A DNA stretch of 64,000 bases from CACIIZ01 sp045565285 (GCA_045565285.1 JBJLFR010000004.1:1-64000), one strand, 5' to 3'. Shown: positions 28,101-38,074, numbered from the stretch's first letter. Made by a program: numbers and translations. The notes: generated by a model from the letters alone, not told the origin.

Positions 28101-28829
28101 ATGATTAAAAAAACAAAAAAAATACTTATTATTGGAAGTGCACCAGATTCTATTAATTCAAGTAAATGGAAAAATCTTTCATTTGATAATATTGTGGCTA
28201 TAAACAATGCTTGGAAAATAAGAAAAGATTGGACTAATTGTATATTTCCAGAAGATTTTCCAATCAATAGGAGGCCAAAAGCAAGCAACACACAATCTCT
28301 CCATTCTGCAGATGAATATGTTGACGCCCAAAATCACTTTGGTGGTTTTGTATATGCAGGAGGTACAATGGCTTTTACAGCTGGTTATTGGGCTCTTTAT
28401 AAGTTTAAACCAGAGATGATTTGTTATACTGGTTGTGACATGGTTTACAAAGGAAAAAAAACTCATTTCTATGGGAAAGGTAATGCAGATCCTCTTAGGG
28501 AAGATAAGACTCTGAAAAATTTGATAGCAAAATCATCAAGGCTGGAAGCTATTGCATTATTGAATAATTGTACAATTGTTAACTTATCAAATATCTCAGA
28601 AAGCAATCTCTCTTTTCCTAAAGTTGATATTAACGGGCTAGATAATATTATTAAAAACCAAAACAAAAAAGTAAAAAAAGTAAAAATTAATTTGGCCCTC
28701 CAAAAGGAGAAAAAAACAGGTTATTATGTTCCAGATGGAAAGTATTGGAAAATAATGGATAAATTTGATCCAAAAAAAATTAAAATAATTGATGATTTAT
28801 GGTTATGTTCTATTCAGAAAAGAACTTAA
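28101..28829 (+). CDS. Unassigned Rossmann-like protein coupled to marR
   Basis: A 242-residue cytoplasmic protein starting with the beta-strand/loop 'KKILIIGSAPDSI', reminiscent of nucleotide-binding Rossmann folds. Later blocks include 'IVAINNAWKIRKDW', 'YAGGTMAFTAGYWALY', 'CYTGCDMVY' and 'THFYGKGNADPLRED'. Similar uncharacterised proteins occur in other alphaproteobacteria to my knowledge, and the start resembles DUF115-like or glycosyltransferase proteins, but I cannot assign a function. It abuts marR with no gap. The C-terminal 40 residues are lysine-rich. Confidence 0.6.
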   Translation: MIKKTKKILIIGSAPDSINSSKWKNLSFDNIVAINNAWKIRKDWTNCIFPEDFPINRRPKASNTQSLHSADEYVDAQNHFGGFVYAGGTMAFTAGYWALYKFKPEMICYTGCDMVYKGKKTHFYGKGNADPLREDKTLKNLIAKSSRLEAIALLNNCTIVNLSNISESNLSFPKVDINGLDNIIKNQNKKVKKVKINLALQKEKKTGYYVPDGKYWKIMDKFDPKKIKIIDDLWLCSIQKRT

Positions 28830-28831
28830 CG

Positions 28832-29572
28832 CTAATTTTTAATTGATGAAATAACAAAATTTACAGAAAGATCTTGATGAGATAAGTTCCAGTTCCATTT
28901 TATAAAATTAAAAACAAAACCTCTTTTATCAATTACTTTTAAATTAGACTGCTCAATGTAATCAGATAATTCTTCAGGTTTAATAAATTTATTCCATTCA
29001 TGAGTTTTTTTTGGAAGCCATTTCATTATATACTCAGCTCCAATAATTGCCCATAAATAACTTTTATAATTTCTATTTATAGTAGAACAAGTCATTAAAC
29101 CATTTTTTTTAAGGAGTTTAGAACAATTTTTGAGATAACTTTTTGGATCAGGAACATGTTCAACAACTTCCATATTTAAAATTACATCAAAAAATTCTTT
29201 TTTTTCCAAAAGTTTTTCAGCTGTTGATATCCTATAATCTATTACTAATCCTGATTTTTCTGAATGCAATTGCGCAACTTTAATATTTTTTTCAACTGGG
29301 TCAACACCAACTACTGATGCTCCTAAACGAGCCATTGATTCTGTTAAGAGACCACCACCACAACCAATATCTAAAATCCTCAAACCAGTAAAAGGTTTAA
29401 TATTATCATAATCACAATTAAAATGTACTTTAATTTGATTTGTGATATATTCTAAACGGCATGGATTAAGCATATGCAAAGGTTTAAATTTTCCATAAGG
29501 ATCCCACCATTCAGAAGCCATAGCCTCAAATTTTAAAATTTCATCCTTGTCTACTTCATCATTTTTTTTCAT
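28832..29572 (-). CDS. ubiG: Ubiquinone biosynthesis O-methyltransferase UbiG
   Basis: UbiG carries out both O-methylations in ubiquinone synthesis. The 246-residue product has 'FEAMASEWWDPYGKFKPLH' at the start, which is diagnostic for UbiG, then the SAM motif 'ILDIGCGGGLLTESMARLGA' (about residues 66-85) and 'EVVEHVPDP'. It is convergent with the unassigned gene (2 bases apart). ubiH at 40.8 kb and the bc1 complex at 7.4 kb use or serve the same quinone pool. Confidence 0.95.
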   Translation of the reverse strand: MKKNDEVDKDEILKFEAMASEWWDPYGKFKPLHMLNPCRLEYITNQIKVHFNCDYDNIKPFTGLRILDIGCGGGLLTESMARLGASVVGVDPVEKNIKVAQLHSEKSGLVIDYRISTAEKLLEKKEFFDVILNMEVVEHVPDPKSYLKNCSKLLKKNGLMTCSTINRNYKSYLWAIIGAEYIMKWLPKKTHEWNKFIKPEELSDYIEQSNLKVIDKRGFVFNFIKWNWNLSHQDLSVNFVISSIKN

Positions 29573-29626
29573 ATTATATTCCTAAACTACTTAATAGATT
29601 TAATATTGGATTAGAAATCATCAACC

Positions 29627-30610
29627 ATGGCTTTATATAAAAATGAAAAAAAATTAGAGAATACTTACTCTCTATTTCAAAATATACTACCTTATTCAAA
29701 TAGCTATATAAAAACAAAAGACGGTTATAGGATTTATTTTGAGGAGTGCGGTAATCCAAATGGTTTACCTGTTTTGATTTTACATGGGGGTCCTGGGGCA
29801 GGATGCAACCCTAATATGAGGAGGTACTTTGATCCAAAGTTCTATAGAATTATATTATTTGATCAAAGAGGGTGCGGTAAGAGCCTTCCTCATGCTTCAG
29901 TCTATAATAATACCACATGGCACTTAATTGATGATATTGAAAATATAAGAAAAAAACTTAATATTAAGAAATTTTTAATTTTTGGGGGGAGTTGGGGATC
30001 AACACTAGGATTAATATACTCTATAAATTTTCCTGAAAATGTTATTGGGTTGATTTTACGTGGTATATTTATGATGACTAAAAGAGAATTAGATTGGTTT
30101 TATAAAGAGGGGGGAGCTAGTTTATTTTGGCCTGAAAAATGGAAAGCATTTGTTGAAATGTTACCTCAAAGTGAGCATAAAAACATAATAAAGGCATATC
30201 ACAAAAGATTATTTCACAAATCAAAACAGATAAGGGAAAAATTTTCCATCTTGTGGTTGAATTGGGAAAATTCTCTTGCTTCAATGCAAAACTCCCTCAA
30301 GATTAATACTCCACCAATAAATTACGCACTAGCCTTTTCAAGAATTGAAAATCACTATTTTTATAATAAAGGTTTTTTGGAAAGTGATGATTATATAATA
30401 AATAACGTTAAAAAATTTAGTAATATACCTGGAATAATAATTCAAGGACGATATGATATGGTTTGTCCACCAAAATCTGCCTACCGATTGTACAGTGATT
30501 GGTCAAAATCAGAATTGAATCTAATAGATTTTTCCGGGCACGCAATGTCAGAACCCAAAATTTCACAAGAGTTAGTTAAAGCAACAGAAAAATTTAAAAG
30601 TTATAAATGA
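29627..30610 (+). CDS. pip: Proline iminopeptidase
   Basis: An alpha/beta-hydrolase that removes N-terminal proline from peptides. The oxyanion-hole block 'LHGGPGAGCNPNMRRYFDP' and 'DQRGCGKS' are followed by the nucleophile elbow 'GGSWGSTLGL' (Ser at about residue 123). The acid is in 'QGRYDMVCP' and the His in 'FSGHAMSEP'. The length of 327 residues is normal. Its 3' end overlaps the convergent FadH-like gene by 10 bases, and it diverges from ubiG. Confidence 0.93.
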   Translation: MALYKNEKKLENTYSLFQNILPYSNSYIKTKDGYRIYFEECGNPNGLPVLILHGGPGAGCNPNMRRYFDPKFYRIILFDQRGCGKSLPHASVYNNTTWHLIDDIENIRKKLNIKKFLIFGGSWGSTLGLIYSINFPENVIGLILRGIFMMTKRELDWFYKEGGASLFWPEKWKAFVEMLPQSEHKNIIKAYHKRLFHKSKQIREKFSILWLNWENSLASMQNSLKINTPPINYALAFSRIENHYFYNKGFLESDDYIINNVKKFSNIPGIIIQGRYDMVCPPKSAYRLYSDWSKSELNLIDFSGHAMSEPKISQELVKATEKFKSYK

Positions 30611-32634
30611 GCAGCTAATCTACACCCATTATCAATTGCATGTTTAGCGTCTAATTCATTAGCTTTTTTGGCACCACCTATTATATGAAAATTTGTTTTT
30701 CTTTTTTTTAAAAACTCGGCTAAGGATATTTCAGAAGTTTGCCCAGCACAAATTATTATAGTATCAACTTTTAATATTTGAACATCTCTTTTTTCTTCTC
30801 CGAATGAAATTAATAAACCTTCTGGTAAAATCTTTTCATAATTTACACCCGCTAACATTTTAACATTCTTTTTTTCTAAAGACTTTCTATGAATCCATCC
30901 TGTAGTTTTGCCTAATCTTTTTCCTACTTTTTCATTTTTTCTTTGAAGTAAAAAAATTTCTTTTGGAGAGCCATAATTACTTATTTCTCTTTTTTGTGTA
31001 ACTCCACCCCTTTCAATTTCAGGATCTATAACTCCCCATTTTTTCATCCATTTATTTATATCTAGTGTAGGACTAACCCCCGAGCCAGAAAGATATTCTG
31101 CTATATCAAAACCAATTCCTCCAGCCCCAATAATTGCAATCTTATCACCTATAGAAACTCTACCACTAAAAACTTCTTGATAATCATATACAAAATTAAC
31201 ATTATCTTGTCCTTTGATATCAATTTTCCTAGGAACTACTCCAGTGGCTAAAACAACTTCATCAAAATCTAGAAAATCTGATTTTTCTACTTTATGGTCT
31301 GTAACTAATTTAATTTGAAGCCTCTCTATTTCATTTTTGTAGTGATCAAGTAGTCCATAAAACTCTTCTTTACCAGGTATCATTTTAGCAAAATTTAATT
31401 GACCACCTATTTCATTATTTTTTTCGAACAGTGATATATCGTGTCCCCGCTGAGCAGCTGTTATTGAAAAAGAAATACCAGCAGGTCCAGCGCCTACAAC
31501 AGCAATCTTTTTTGATTTAATGACCTTATCATAGCTTAATTCAGTTTCTCTACACGCTCTTGGGTTTACTAAACAACTAGTTAGCTTCATTGAAAATGTA
31601 TGGTCTAAACATGCCTGATTACAAGCTATGCAAGGTACAATTTCTTTTGATTTATTTTCAAAAGCTTTTTTTACAAATTCAGAATCTGCCAAAAATGGTC
31701 GCGCCAGAGATACTAAATCAGCACATTTATCAGAAAGAATATCTTCAGCAATTTCAGGAGAATTTATTCTGTTAGATGCTATTATTGGTATTTTAACATT
31801 TCCATATAGTTTTTTTGTAATCCAAGAAAATGCCCTTTTTGGGACAGAAGTAGCAATAGTTGGTATTCTCGCCTCATGCCATCCTATCCCCGAATTTAGA
31901 ATATTAGCACCAGCTTTTTCAATTTCTTTTGCAAGTAGCAGTACTTCCTCCCAAGAAGATCCATTTGGTATCAAATCAATAATTGATAATCTATAGATCA
32001 ATAAAAAATTTTTTCCTACTTTTTCCCTTATCCTTTTTACTATTTCTATAGGAAATTTAATCCTATTAATATAGGAACCACCCCAACTATCGTTTCTTTT
32101 ATTGGTATGACTAACTAAAAATTGATTTATAAGATAACCTTCTGAACCCATTATCTCAACACCATCATATCCTGCATATTTTGCTAACAATGCAGAATGA
32201 ACAATATCTGAAATTTGTTTTTCAATTCCCTCATCATCTAATTCCTTAGGTGTAAAAGGTGAAATAGGTGCTTTTATTGGACTTGGGGCTACAGCTTTAT
32301 CATTGTAAGCATATCTACCAGCATGCAAAATTTGCATAACAATTTTTCCACCTTCTTCATGAACAGCTTTTGTGGAAATCATATGATTTTTTACATCTTC
32401 TTCATTAATCATCATTGCAGCACCAGGTAATACGGATCCTTCTTTATTAGGTCCAATTCCACCAGTTATTATAAGTGCAGCCTTACCTCTTGCCCTAGAT
32501 GCATAAAATTCTGAAATACGTTTCCAATCACCAATTTCCTCCAAACCAGTATGCATTGATCCCATTATTATTCTATTTTTTAATTCTATAAAACCTAAAT
32601 CAAGTTTTCTAAAAATGTTTGGATATGAATTCAT
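30601..32634 (-). CDS. fadH: FadH-like 2,4-dienoyl-CoA reductase / OYE-family flavoenzyme
   Basis: A 677-residue multidomain iron-sulfur flavoprotein. Residues 1 to about 340 are an Old Yellow Enzyme TIM barrel ('LKNRIIMGSMHTG', 'ILHAGRYAY'). The 4Fe-4S cysteines follow at about 335-360 ('CIACNQACLDH', then 'TSCLVNPRAC'). After that come an FAD domain ('VVGAGPAGISFSI') and an NADPH domain ('IAIIGAGGIGFDIAEYL'). The E. coli enzyme reduces 2,4-dienoyl-CoA during unsaturated fatty-acid oxidation. Related enzymes act on other enoates or on N-methylated amines, so the substrate is moderately certain. Confidence 0.88.
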   Translation of the reverse strand: MNSYPNIFRKLDLGFIELKNRIIMGSMHTGLEEIGDWKRISEFYASRARGKAALIITGGIGPNKEGSVLPGAAMMINEEDVKNHMISTKAVHEEGGKIVMQILHAGRYAYNDKAVAPSPIKAPISPFTPKELDDEGIEKQISDIVHSALLAKYAGYDGVEIMGSEGYLINQFLVSHTNKRNDSWGGSYINRIKFPIEIVKRIREKVGKNFLLIYRLSIIDLIPNGSSWEEVLLLAKEIEKAGANILNSGIGWHEARIPTIATSVPKRAFSWITKKLYGNVKIPIIASNRINSPEIAEDILSDKCADLVSLARPFLADSEFVKKAFENKSKEIVPCIACNQACLDHTFSMKLTSCLVNPRACRETELSYDKVIKSKKIAVVGAGPAGISFSITAAQRGHDISLFEKNNEIGGQLNFAKMIPGKEEFYGLLDHYKNEIERLQIKLVTDHKVEKSDFLDFDEVVLATGVVPRKIDIKGQDNVNFVYDYQEVFSGRVSIGDKIAIIGAGGIGFDIAEYLSGSGVSPTLDINKWMKKWGVIDPEIERGGVTQKREISNYGSPKEIFLLQRKNEKVGKRLGKTTGWIHRKSLEKKNVKMLAGVNYEKILPEGLLISFGEEKRDVQILKVDTIIICAGQTSEISLAEFLKKRKTNFHIIGGAKKANELDAKHAIDNGCRLAAHL

Positions 32635-32659
32635 GATATTAATTTACTTAATTTAATGA

Positions 32660-33286
32660 TTAAACTGAAGAATCTTTTTTAATTTTATTTATTTCGATGG
32701 CATTAACTACAGACTTTAGTTTATCCTCAAGTTCTTTATATGACAAATGGTTGCTATTTTTTTTAGAAAAACCATAAGCACTTGTTGAAATTAAAATGTT
32801 ATCATGAAGACTTAATGCTTTCCAAAACCTACTTCCCGTATTTAGAATGTCCTTTTTATTATTTGCATATAAGGACATGTAAAGAGTATTTCCTTTTTGA
32901 TAAGATTTAATGATTTTATGATCACTTATATTAAAAATATAATTCAGTTTAACATCAGTACTTTTTATAAAATCTGAAATTTTGGAATATGAATTTAAAC
33001 CAGACTCTTGTTGCATTTTTACTGTAATTATTGATGATATAGGCCTTCTAATTAATTGGTTTGAATTTGGGTTTGTTATACATTCTGTTAGGATTAATAT
33101 TAAACTTTTGTTTTTTTCTTGGGATAAATCGCTGTTAACGCATAATCCTTTTGTTGATCTAATAATTACTTGATAATCATTTAAATTATAAATTGCAGAT
33201 TTTTGAATTTCACTTACTTGATTATTAACACATGAAATTAATAAAAAACTGATAGGAAAAAAAAATTTTATAATTTTATAAAGCAT
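32660..33286 (-). CDS. Predicted lipoprotein of unknown function
   Basis: A 208-residue product with a signal peptide ending in 'FLLISCVNN', a good lipobox with Cys at residue 19, so it should be anchored to the inner or outer membrane. The mature part has two further cysteines ('GLCVNSD' and 'TECITNP', about 35 residues apart) that may pair. I do not recognise a domain. It lies between the FadH-like gene and the divergent accD. Confidence 0.6.
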   Translation of the reverse strand: MLYKIIKFFFPISFLLISCVNNQVSEIQKSAIYNLNDYQVIIRSTKGLCVNSDLSQEKNKSLILILTECITNPNSNQLIRRPISSIITVKMQQESGLNSYSKISDFIKSTDVKLNYIFNISDHKIIKSYQKGNTLYMSLYANNKKDILNTGSRFWKALSLHDNILISTSAYGFSKKNSNHLSYKELEDKLKSVVNAIEINKIKKDSSV

Positions 33287-33450
33287 GAGATATTTGTAAA
33301 AACTTTTACACCCTTTTTTTTATTTTTCAGTTGGTATATAAACTTTAAAATCAATATATGTCTAATTAATTATTAAATATAGTTTAATATGTATATACGT
33401 TTTTAAATTATTCTATTAATTTATGTAAAATTATTTTTTTGAGGAAAAAA

Positions 33451-34350
33451 ATGAATTGGATTTCAAATTACGTACGACCTAAAATTAATGCTATTTTTTC
33501 TAAAAAAGATACTCCAGAGAATCTTTGGCAAAAATGCCCAAAATGTGGAATGATGCTTTTTCATAGAGAAATAAAAGATGGTTTAAGTGTATGTAATGGG
33601 TGTGAACACCATATGCTTATTTCTCCAAAGGAAAGGTTATTGAACCTTTTTGATGGTGGTATTTATTCAAGAATTGATTACGAAGATGTTGTTGAGGATC
33701 CATTAAATTTTAAGGATACCAAAAAATATACAGATAGAATTAAAGAAACAAGAAAAAAAACTGGAGAAAAAGATGCCATGGTATTGGCAGTTGGAGATAT
33801 AGGGAGATTAAAGGTTACTGTGGCCGTTCAAAATTTTTCATTCATGGGCGGTTCAATGGGTATGTCAGTGGGTAACAGTATAATTGCAGGAGTTAATAAT
33901 TCTTTAAAATTTAAAACCCCATTTGTAATGTTTGCAGCAGCTGGAGGAGCAAGAATGCAAGAAAGTATTCTTTCTCTAATGCAAATGCCTAGGTCTACTG
34001 TTGCTATTCAATCATTAAAAGAAGCCAAATTACCTTATGTTGTGATCCTAACAAATCCTACTACAGGAGGAGTTACTGCCTCTTATGCAATGCTCGGAGA
34101 TATAACAATAGCAGAACCAAACGCTTTGATATGTTTTGCAGGTCCTAGAGTAATAGAACAAACAATTGGTGAAAAATTACCTGATGGTTTTCAGAAATCT
34201 GAATATTTACTAGATCATGGTATGATTGATATGGTTATTTCTAGAGATAAAATTAGGAATGAACTTATACTTTTACTACATATTCTAATGAAAAAACCCA
34301 GAGCTATCAGAGGTAATATTAAAACCGATAAAAATGCAATTAATTCATGA
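33451..34350 (+). CDS. accD: Acetyl-CoA carboxylase carboxyltransferase subunit beta
   Basis: AccD is half of the carboxyltransferase that forms malonyl-CoA. The N-terminal zinc ribbon is present ('CPKCGMM' and 'VCNGCEHH', about residues 25-51). The crotonase-like core has 'FMGGSMGMSVG', 'FAAAGGARMQES' and 'NPTTGGVTASYAMLGD'. I use the ATG at 33451, preceded by GAGGAAAAA; a TTG 12 bases earlier is in frame. The order accD-folC-trxA is common in alphaproteobacteria, though trxA is inverted here. Confidence 0.95.
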   Translation: MNWISNYVRPKINAIFSKKDTPENLWQKCPKCGMMLFHREIKDGLSVCNGCEHHMLISPKERLLNLFDGGIYSRIDYEDVVEDPLNFKDTKKYTDRIKETRKKTGEKDAMVLAVGDIGRLKVTVAVQNFSFMGGSMGMSVGNSIIAGVNNSLKFKTPFVMFAAAGGARMQESILSLMQMPRSTVAIQSLKEAKLPYVVILTNPTTGGVTASYAMLGDITIAEPNALICFAGPRVIEQTIGEKLPDGFQKSEYLLDHGMIDMVISRDKIRNELILLLHILMKKPRAIRGNIKTDKNAINS

Positions 34351-34408
34351 TTCAAATTTCTGAACTAAAAAGAGCCTTTATAAACTGAAAAAATTAGTTA
34401 ATGTAAAA

Positions 34409-35680
34409 GTGAAAGAAGGTATCAAAAATATCTTAAATGAATTCCCAAAAAGATTGGGGTTAAATAAAATCAGAATTTTAAAGCTTTTAAACAAACTTGG
34501 TAATCCTCATAAATGTTTACCACCTGTAATACATATTGCTGGCACTAATGGAAAAGGGTCAACATCAGCTTTTATAAAAGCAGGATTAGAATCCAGAGGG
34601 GACAAAGTACACGTATTTACTTCACCACACTTAATAAACATCACAGAAAGAATTTTAATAGCTGGAGAACAAATTGATAAAAAGTACTTTAATTTCTTAT
34701 TAAATAAATGTATAGAAGCTAACGGAAAAGATGAACTGAGTTTTTTTGAACTTATAACAACAGTTGCTTTTTTAGCATTTTCTGAAAACAAAGCTCAATG
34801 GACAATTTTAGAAGTTGGTTTAGGAGGGAGATTAGATTGTACAAATGTTATTGAAAATCCTTATTTAAGTATTATAACCCCAATTTCTATGGATCATCAT
34901 GAATTTTTGGGCAATAGCATAAAAAAAATTGCTTTGGAAAAGGGGGGGATAATTAAAAAGAATTCGAAAGTAATAATTTCTAAACAACACAAATCTGCTT
35001 TAAAAGTTCTTAAAAAGATAGCTGATAACTTTAATTGTAAAACCTCAATTTATGGCAATGATTTTGAATCAAAACACTATAATAACTCCTTTTTATTTTA
35101 TACAAAAAGAAGAAAATTACTCCTTCCATTACCATTTCTCAAAGGAACCCATCAAATAGAGAATGCAACGGTGTCGATGGCTGCATTAATAAAATTAAAA
35201 TGCAGAAAAAAAAATCTAGTTGCTTCTTTAAAAAATGTTTCTTGGCCAGGAAGATTACAGAAAATAGAAAAGGGTAAATTAATTCCTAGAGATTTAGAAA
35301 TGAATGGCAAAATTTTTATAGATGGTGGCCATAATATTTCAGCAGGAATCGCCTTATCAAAATGGATTAAAAACTTAAAACAAGGAAAATTTTTTATTAT
35401 TGTAGGAATGATGAATAATAAGGATATTGAAGGATTTATTAAGCCATTAAAGCCATATATATATAAGTTATTTGCAATTAAAATCCCTCAACAAAAAAAT
35501 GCATACGATTCCCAACATATTGCGGAAAAATCTAAGGCTCTTGGCATTAATTCCCAAGTTGCAGGAAGTTTAGAAAAAGCTTTAAAAATTGTAAGTGAAG
35601 ATCAACCATCCCTTCCAAAAAGAATATTGATCACAGGATCACTCTATTTAGTAGGATACTTTTTAGAGAAAAATAAATAA
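34409..35680 (+). CDS. folC: Folylpolyglutamate / dihydrofolate synthase
   Basis: FolC adds glutamate to folates and, in its bifunctional form, to dihydropteroate. The ATP loop is 'HIAGTNGKGSTSAFI' (about residues 44-58), followed by 'VFTSPHL', 'FELITTVAFLAF', 'EVGLGGRLDCTNVI' and 'DHHEFLGNS', all Mur-ligase/FolC family marks. The start is a GTG at 34409, and the 423-residue length is normal. It follows accD after 58 bases. Confidence 0.93.
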   Translation: MKEGIKNILNEFPKRLGLNKIRILKLLNKLGNPHKCLPPVIHIAGTNGKGSTSAFIKAGLESRGDKVHVFTSPHLINITERILIAGEQIDKKYFNFLLNKCIEANGKDELSFFELITTVAFLAFSENKAQWTILEVGLGGRLDCTNVIENPYLSIITPISMDHHEFLGNSIKKIALEKGGIIKKNSKVIISKQHKSALKVLKKIADNFNCKTSIYGNDFESKHYNNSFLFYTKRRKLLLPLPFLKGTHQIENATVSMAALIKLKCRKKNLVASLKNVSWPGRLQKIEKGKLIPRDLEMNGKIFIDGGHNISAGIALSKWIKNLKQGKFFIIVGMMNNKDIEGFIKPLKPYIYKLFAIKIPQQKNAYDSQHIAEKSKALGINSQVAGSLEKALKIVSEDQPSLPKRILITGSLYLVGYFLEKNK

Positions 35681-35693
35681 CTTTACACTTTTT

Positions 35694-36014
35694 TTATTTA
35701 TTTTCTTCTATCCAACTTTGTAAAGAAGCTTTCGGAGAAGCACCGATCTTAGAAGATACCATTTCACCATTTTTAAATAAAAATAATGCAGGTATACCTC
35801 TAACTCCAAATTTACTGGGTGAAATTGGATTTTCATCTACATTAACTTTAGCTATTGTAATTTCACCTTCATACTTAGTTGCTAATTCCTCTAAGGCAGG
35901 AGCTATTTGTTTGCAAGGTCCGCACCATTCTGCCCAAAAATCAACTACCACTGGTAAATTTGATCCAATTACCTCATCTTCAAAAGTTGCATCAGTTACT
36001 TGTGTAATTGCCAT
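35694..36014 (-). CDS. trxA: Thioredoxin
   Basis: A 106-residue classical thioredoxin with the active site 'WAEWCGPCKQIAP' (about residues 28-40), the cis-proline loop 'VRGIPALFLFKNGE' and no signal peptide, so it is cytoplasmic. It reduces disulfides using thioredoxin reductase. It converges with folC (13 bases between the genes) and lies 42 bases downstream of an exonuclease gene. Confidence 0.96.
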   Translation of the reverse strand: MAITQVTDATFEDEVIGSNLPVVVDFWAEWCGPCKQIAPALEELATKYEGEITIAKVNVDENPISPSKFGVRGIPALFLFKNGEMVSSKIGASPKASLQSWIEENK

Positions 36015-36056
36015 AATAAATTCCTGAATTTGATTATTGATATTATATAAATAAGG

Positions 36057-37544
36057 TTATTTAAATTCATTTTCAATCTTTTCCAAAAGATCTTTTATTT
36101 TATATATAAATTTTAAATCCTCTGTCTTCCCTTCATCTTCTAGTTTGGCCCCAAGATTTTCAATTTCCATAAATGCTCTACTAATGTTATTCCAAGGTGA
36201 TTTAACAGTATCAGTATCAGGGTAAAAAACTCTATCTGATAATTTTTTTTTAATTCTTATTTTGTCATCATTATTTAAAATTTGAAAATTCTCTTCAAAT
36301 AATAAAATTTTTGAAAATTCACTGTAAATTTTTCCTCTCTGTTGAGCATTAAATTCCTGATTTGGGACATCTAAAAATTTATTAGAAATTTCAAGTTTTT
36401 TATCCCATTCTACTTCATGAAATTCTTGCATTAATGATTTTTGTGATTGATTAGCAAATCCGTATGTATAAATAGTTTCTTCTGGTTCTTTATCTAATTG
36501 ATCTATTTTATCTTCTTTATGATTATCCATTATAAATCTTTTTAGTTTAGATAAAATTTCATCATTCTCACGAAGAAATTTAGCTCTCCTTTTTAATTCA
36601 TCAATGCCTATTGTTTCATATCCGATTACTGTGTTTGCAAATTCATCTTTCATTAAAATTGGATGTCTGTTTTTTATTACTGTTCTTAATATTTTTGGAG
36701 TAGTATTTTTTAAAATTTCTTTTAGTTCGTCATATTCTAATCCCATAAATTGATGAGGATCATTCCTTAAATCAAAAGTTTTAACATTCCCGTTATTATC
36801 TTCACAAATATATGAGACAACATAGAAACGGGTTGTTCCAAAATAAAACTCTGCAGAAATTACTAATTCTTCATTTGTAATGAAATCAAGGACTTCTAAT
36901 TTATTCATAGTTTTCAAACCTGAATCCCATAATATAGGTGCTTTATTTTTAATTAATTTGGCTATACCAATAGTTGCCCTAGTGTCATCTAGTGCATCAT
37001 GAAATGTTAAATTTTCTTCTTTTTCAGATATAATATTATCACTTGCTAGTTGATCCAATTTAAAGACTTCTTTCCCTTTTTCATTAAAGGAAGTTTTTAG
37101 AGTACCAGGGTAGAAATAATTAGAAGACCTTGCTAGATTTATAATATCTCCCCTTTTATTAGATATACCAAAATTATTTGCACTAGTTAAAAAAGGTGGA
37201 AAAAGATTTTTATAAAAAGTTCTTCTTAAAAATTCTTCATCAAAATTTATTGAATTATATCCTAAAAATGCTACAGGACTATATTCTTCAATCCAATAGT
37301 TAAATTTTTCCCACATTATTTTTACTAAATTATAATGGGATAAATTTGTATCCTCTCCAGGAATTCTTTTATTGACTAGTAAGGCTGCAGGTTCAGGAAT
37401 TACTCCTGGTTTTAGCATACAAGAACACTCAAAGTTATCTATTTCTTCTAGATTTTCATTTGTTATTACTGCACCTACCTGAATAATTTGATCCCAATTA
37501 TAATTTCTACCAGTAGTCTCAAAATCATAAAATATAAATCTCAA
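36057..37544 (-). CDS. sbcB: Exodeoxyribonuclease I-like DEDDh exonuclease
   Basis: A 495-residue protein whose first 200 residues form a DEDDh exonuclease: 'FYDFETTGRNYNWDQIIQVG' (Exo I), 'FLGYNSINFDEEFLRR' (Exo II) and 'FHDALDDTRATIGIA' (Exo III). The 'GYNSINFDEEFLRR' form and the long C-terminal part are those of exonuclease I, which degrades single-stranded DNA 3' to 5' in recombination and mismatch repair. Sequence beyond residue 200 is weaker. It overlaps tsaE by 4 bases at its start. Confidence 0.86.
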   Translation of the reverse strand: MRFIFYDFETTGRNYNWDQIIQVGAVITNENLEEIDNFECSCMLKPGVIPEPAALLVNKRIPGEDTNLSHYNLVKIMWEKFNYWIEEYSPVAFLGYNSINFDEEFLRRTFYKNLFPPFLTSANNFGISNKRGDIINLARSSNYFYPGTLKTSFNEKGKEVFKLDQLASDNIISEKEENLTFHDALDDTRATIGIAKLIKNKAPILWDSGLKTMNKLEVLDFITNEELVISAEFYFGTTRFYVVSYICEDNNGNVKTFDLRNDPHQFMGLEYDELKEILKNTTPKILRTVIKNRHPILMKDEFANTVIGYETIGIDELKRRAKFLRENDEILSKLKRFIMDNHKEDKIDQLDKEPEETIYTYGFANQSQKSLMQEFHEVEWDKKLEISNKFLDVPNQEFNAQQRGKIYSEFSKILLFEENFQILNNDDKIRIKKKLSDRVFYPDTDTVKSPWNNISRAFMEIENLGAKLEDEGKTEDLKFIYKIKDLLEKIENEFK

Positions 37545-38059
37545 TTTATCACTCCAGAATTATTTTTTAACCCTTGTATTAGATAACAAATATTCTTTCT
37601 ATTAATCCCTACTAAACTTATCTTTAAATCTCTTCCATCATCATAATTCAGGCAATGTATAAATTCAATTTGTATAAATCTTTCTGGTCTTTTTTTACCA
37701 AGTCTTTCAGGCCACTCAACTATAGTAAGAAAATTTTCATAAATACTATTAAAACCTATTTCTTCTAATTCACTTGTAAATGACATTCTATACAAATCAA
37801 CATGACAAACCTTGGGTTTAATATTATCGTATGTTTGAACAATGCTAAATGAAGGCGAAGGAATATCTTCATACACTTTTGATATATTAAAGTACTCGCT
37901 TATTATAGAACGGGCAAAAAAAGATTTACCTGAGCCAATAGATCCTTTTAAAAGTAAAATATCCCCTATTTCTAAAATTTCAGAAAATCTTTTTGCAATC
38001 AAAGCAACGTCTTTACTACTTTGATTTTTTATAAAAAACTCATTTTTTTTTAAATTCAT
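37541..38059 (-). CDS. tsaE: tRNA t6A biosynthesis ATPase TsaE
   Basis: TsaE is the ATPase of the TsaBDE complex, which makes t6A37 on ANN-decoding tRNAs. The Walker A loop is 'LKGSIGSGKSFFARSII' (about residues 38-54), followed by 'PSPSFSIVQTYD' and 'HVDLYRM'. The 'ELEEIGFNSIYENFLTIVEWPE' block is highly typical. It has 172 residues. The t6A base it makes is the substrate of MtaB at 4 kb. It sits 15 bases behind regB. Confidence 0.94.
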   Translation of the reverse strand: MNLKKNEFFIKNQSSKDVALIAKRFSEILEIGDILLLKGSIGSGKSFFARSIISEYFNISKVYEDIPSPSFSIVQTYDNIKPKVCHVDLYRMSFTSELEEIGFNSIYENFLTIVEWPERLGKKRPERFIQIEFIHCLNYDDGRDLKISLVGINRKNICYLIQGLKNNSGVIN

Positions 38060-38074
38060 TTTTACCTGTAATAT

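Noticed and set aside
27977..28291. Hydrophobic 104-codon minus-strand frame
   Set aside because: It is antisense to marR and the following gene. The hydrophobic look comes from reading AT-rich lysine codons backwards.
31628..31996. 122-codon plus-strand frame
   Set aside because: It is antisense to the well-supported FadH-like gene.
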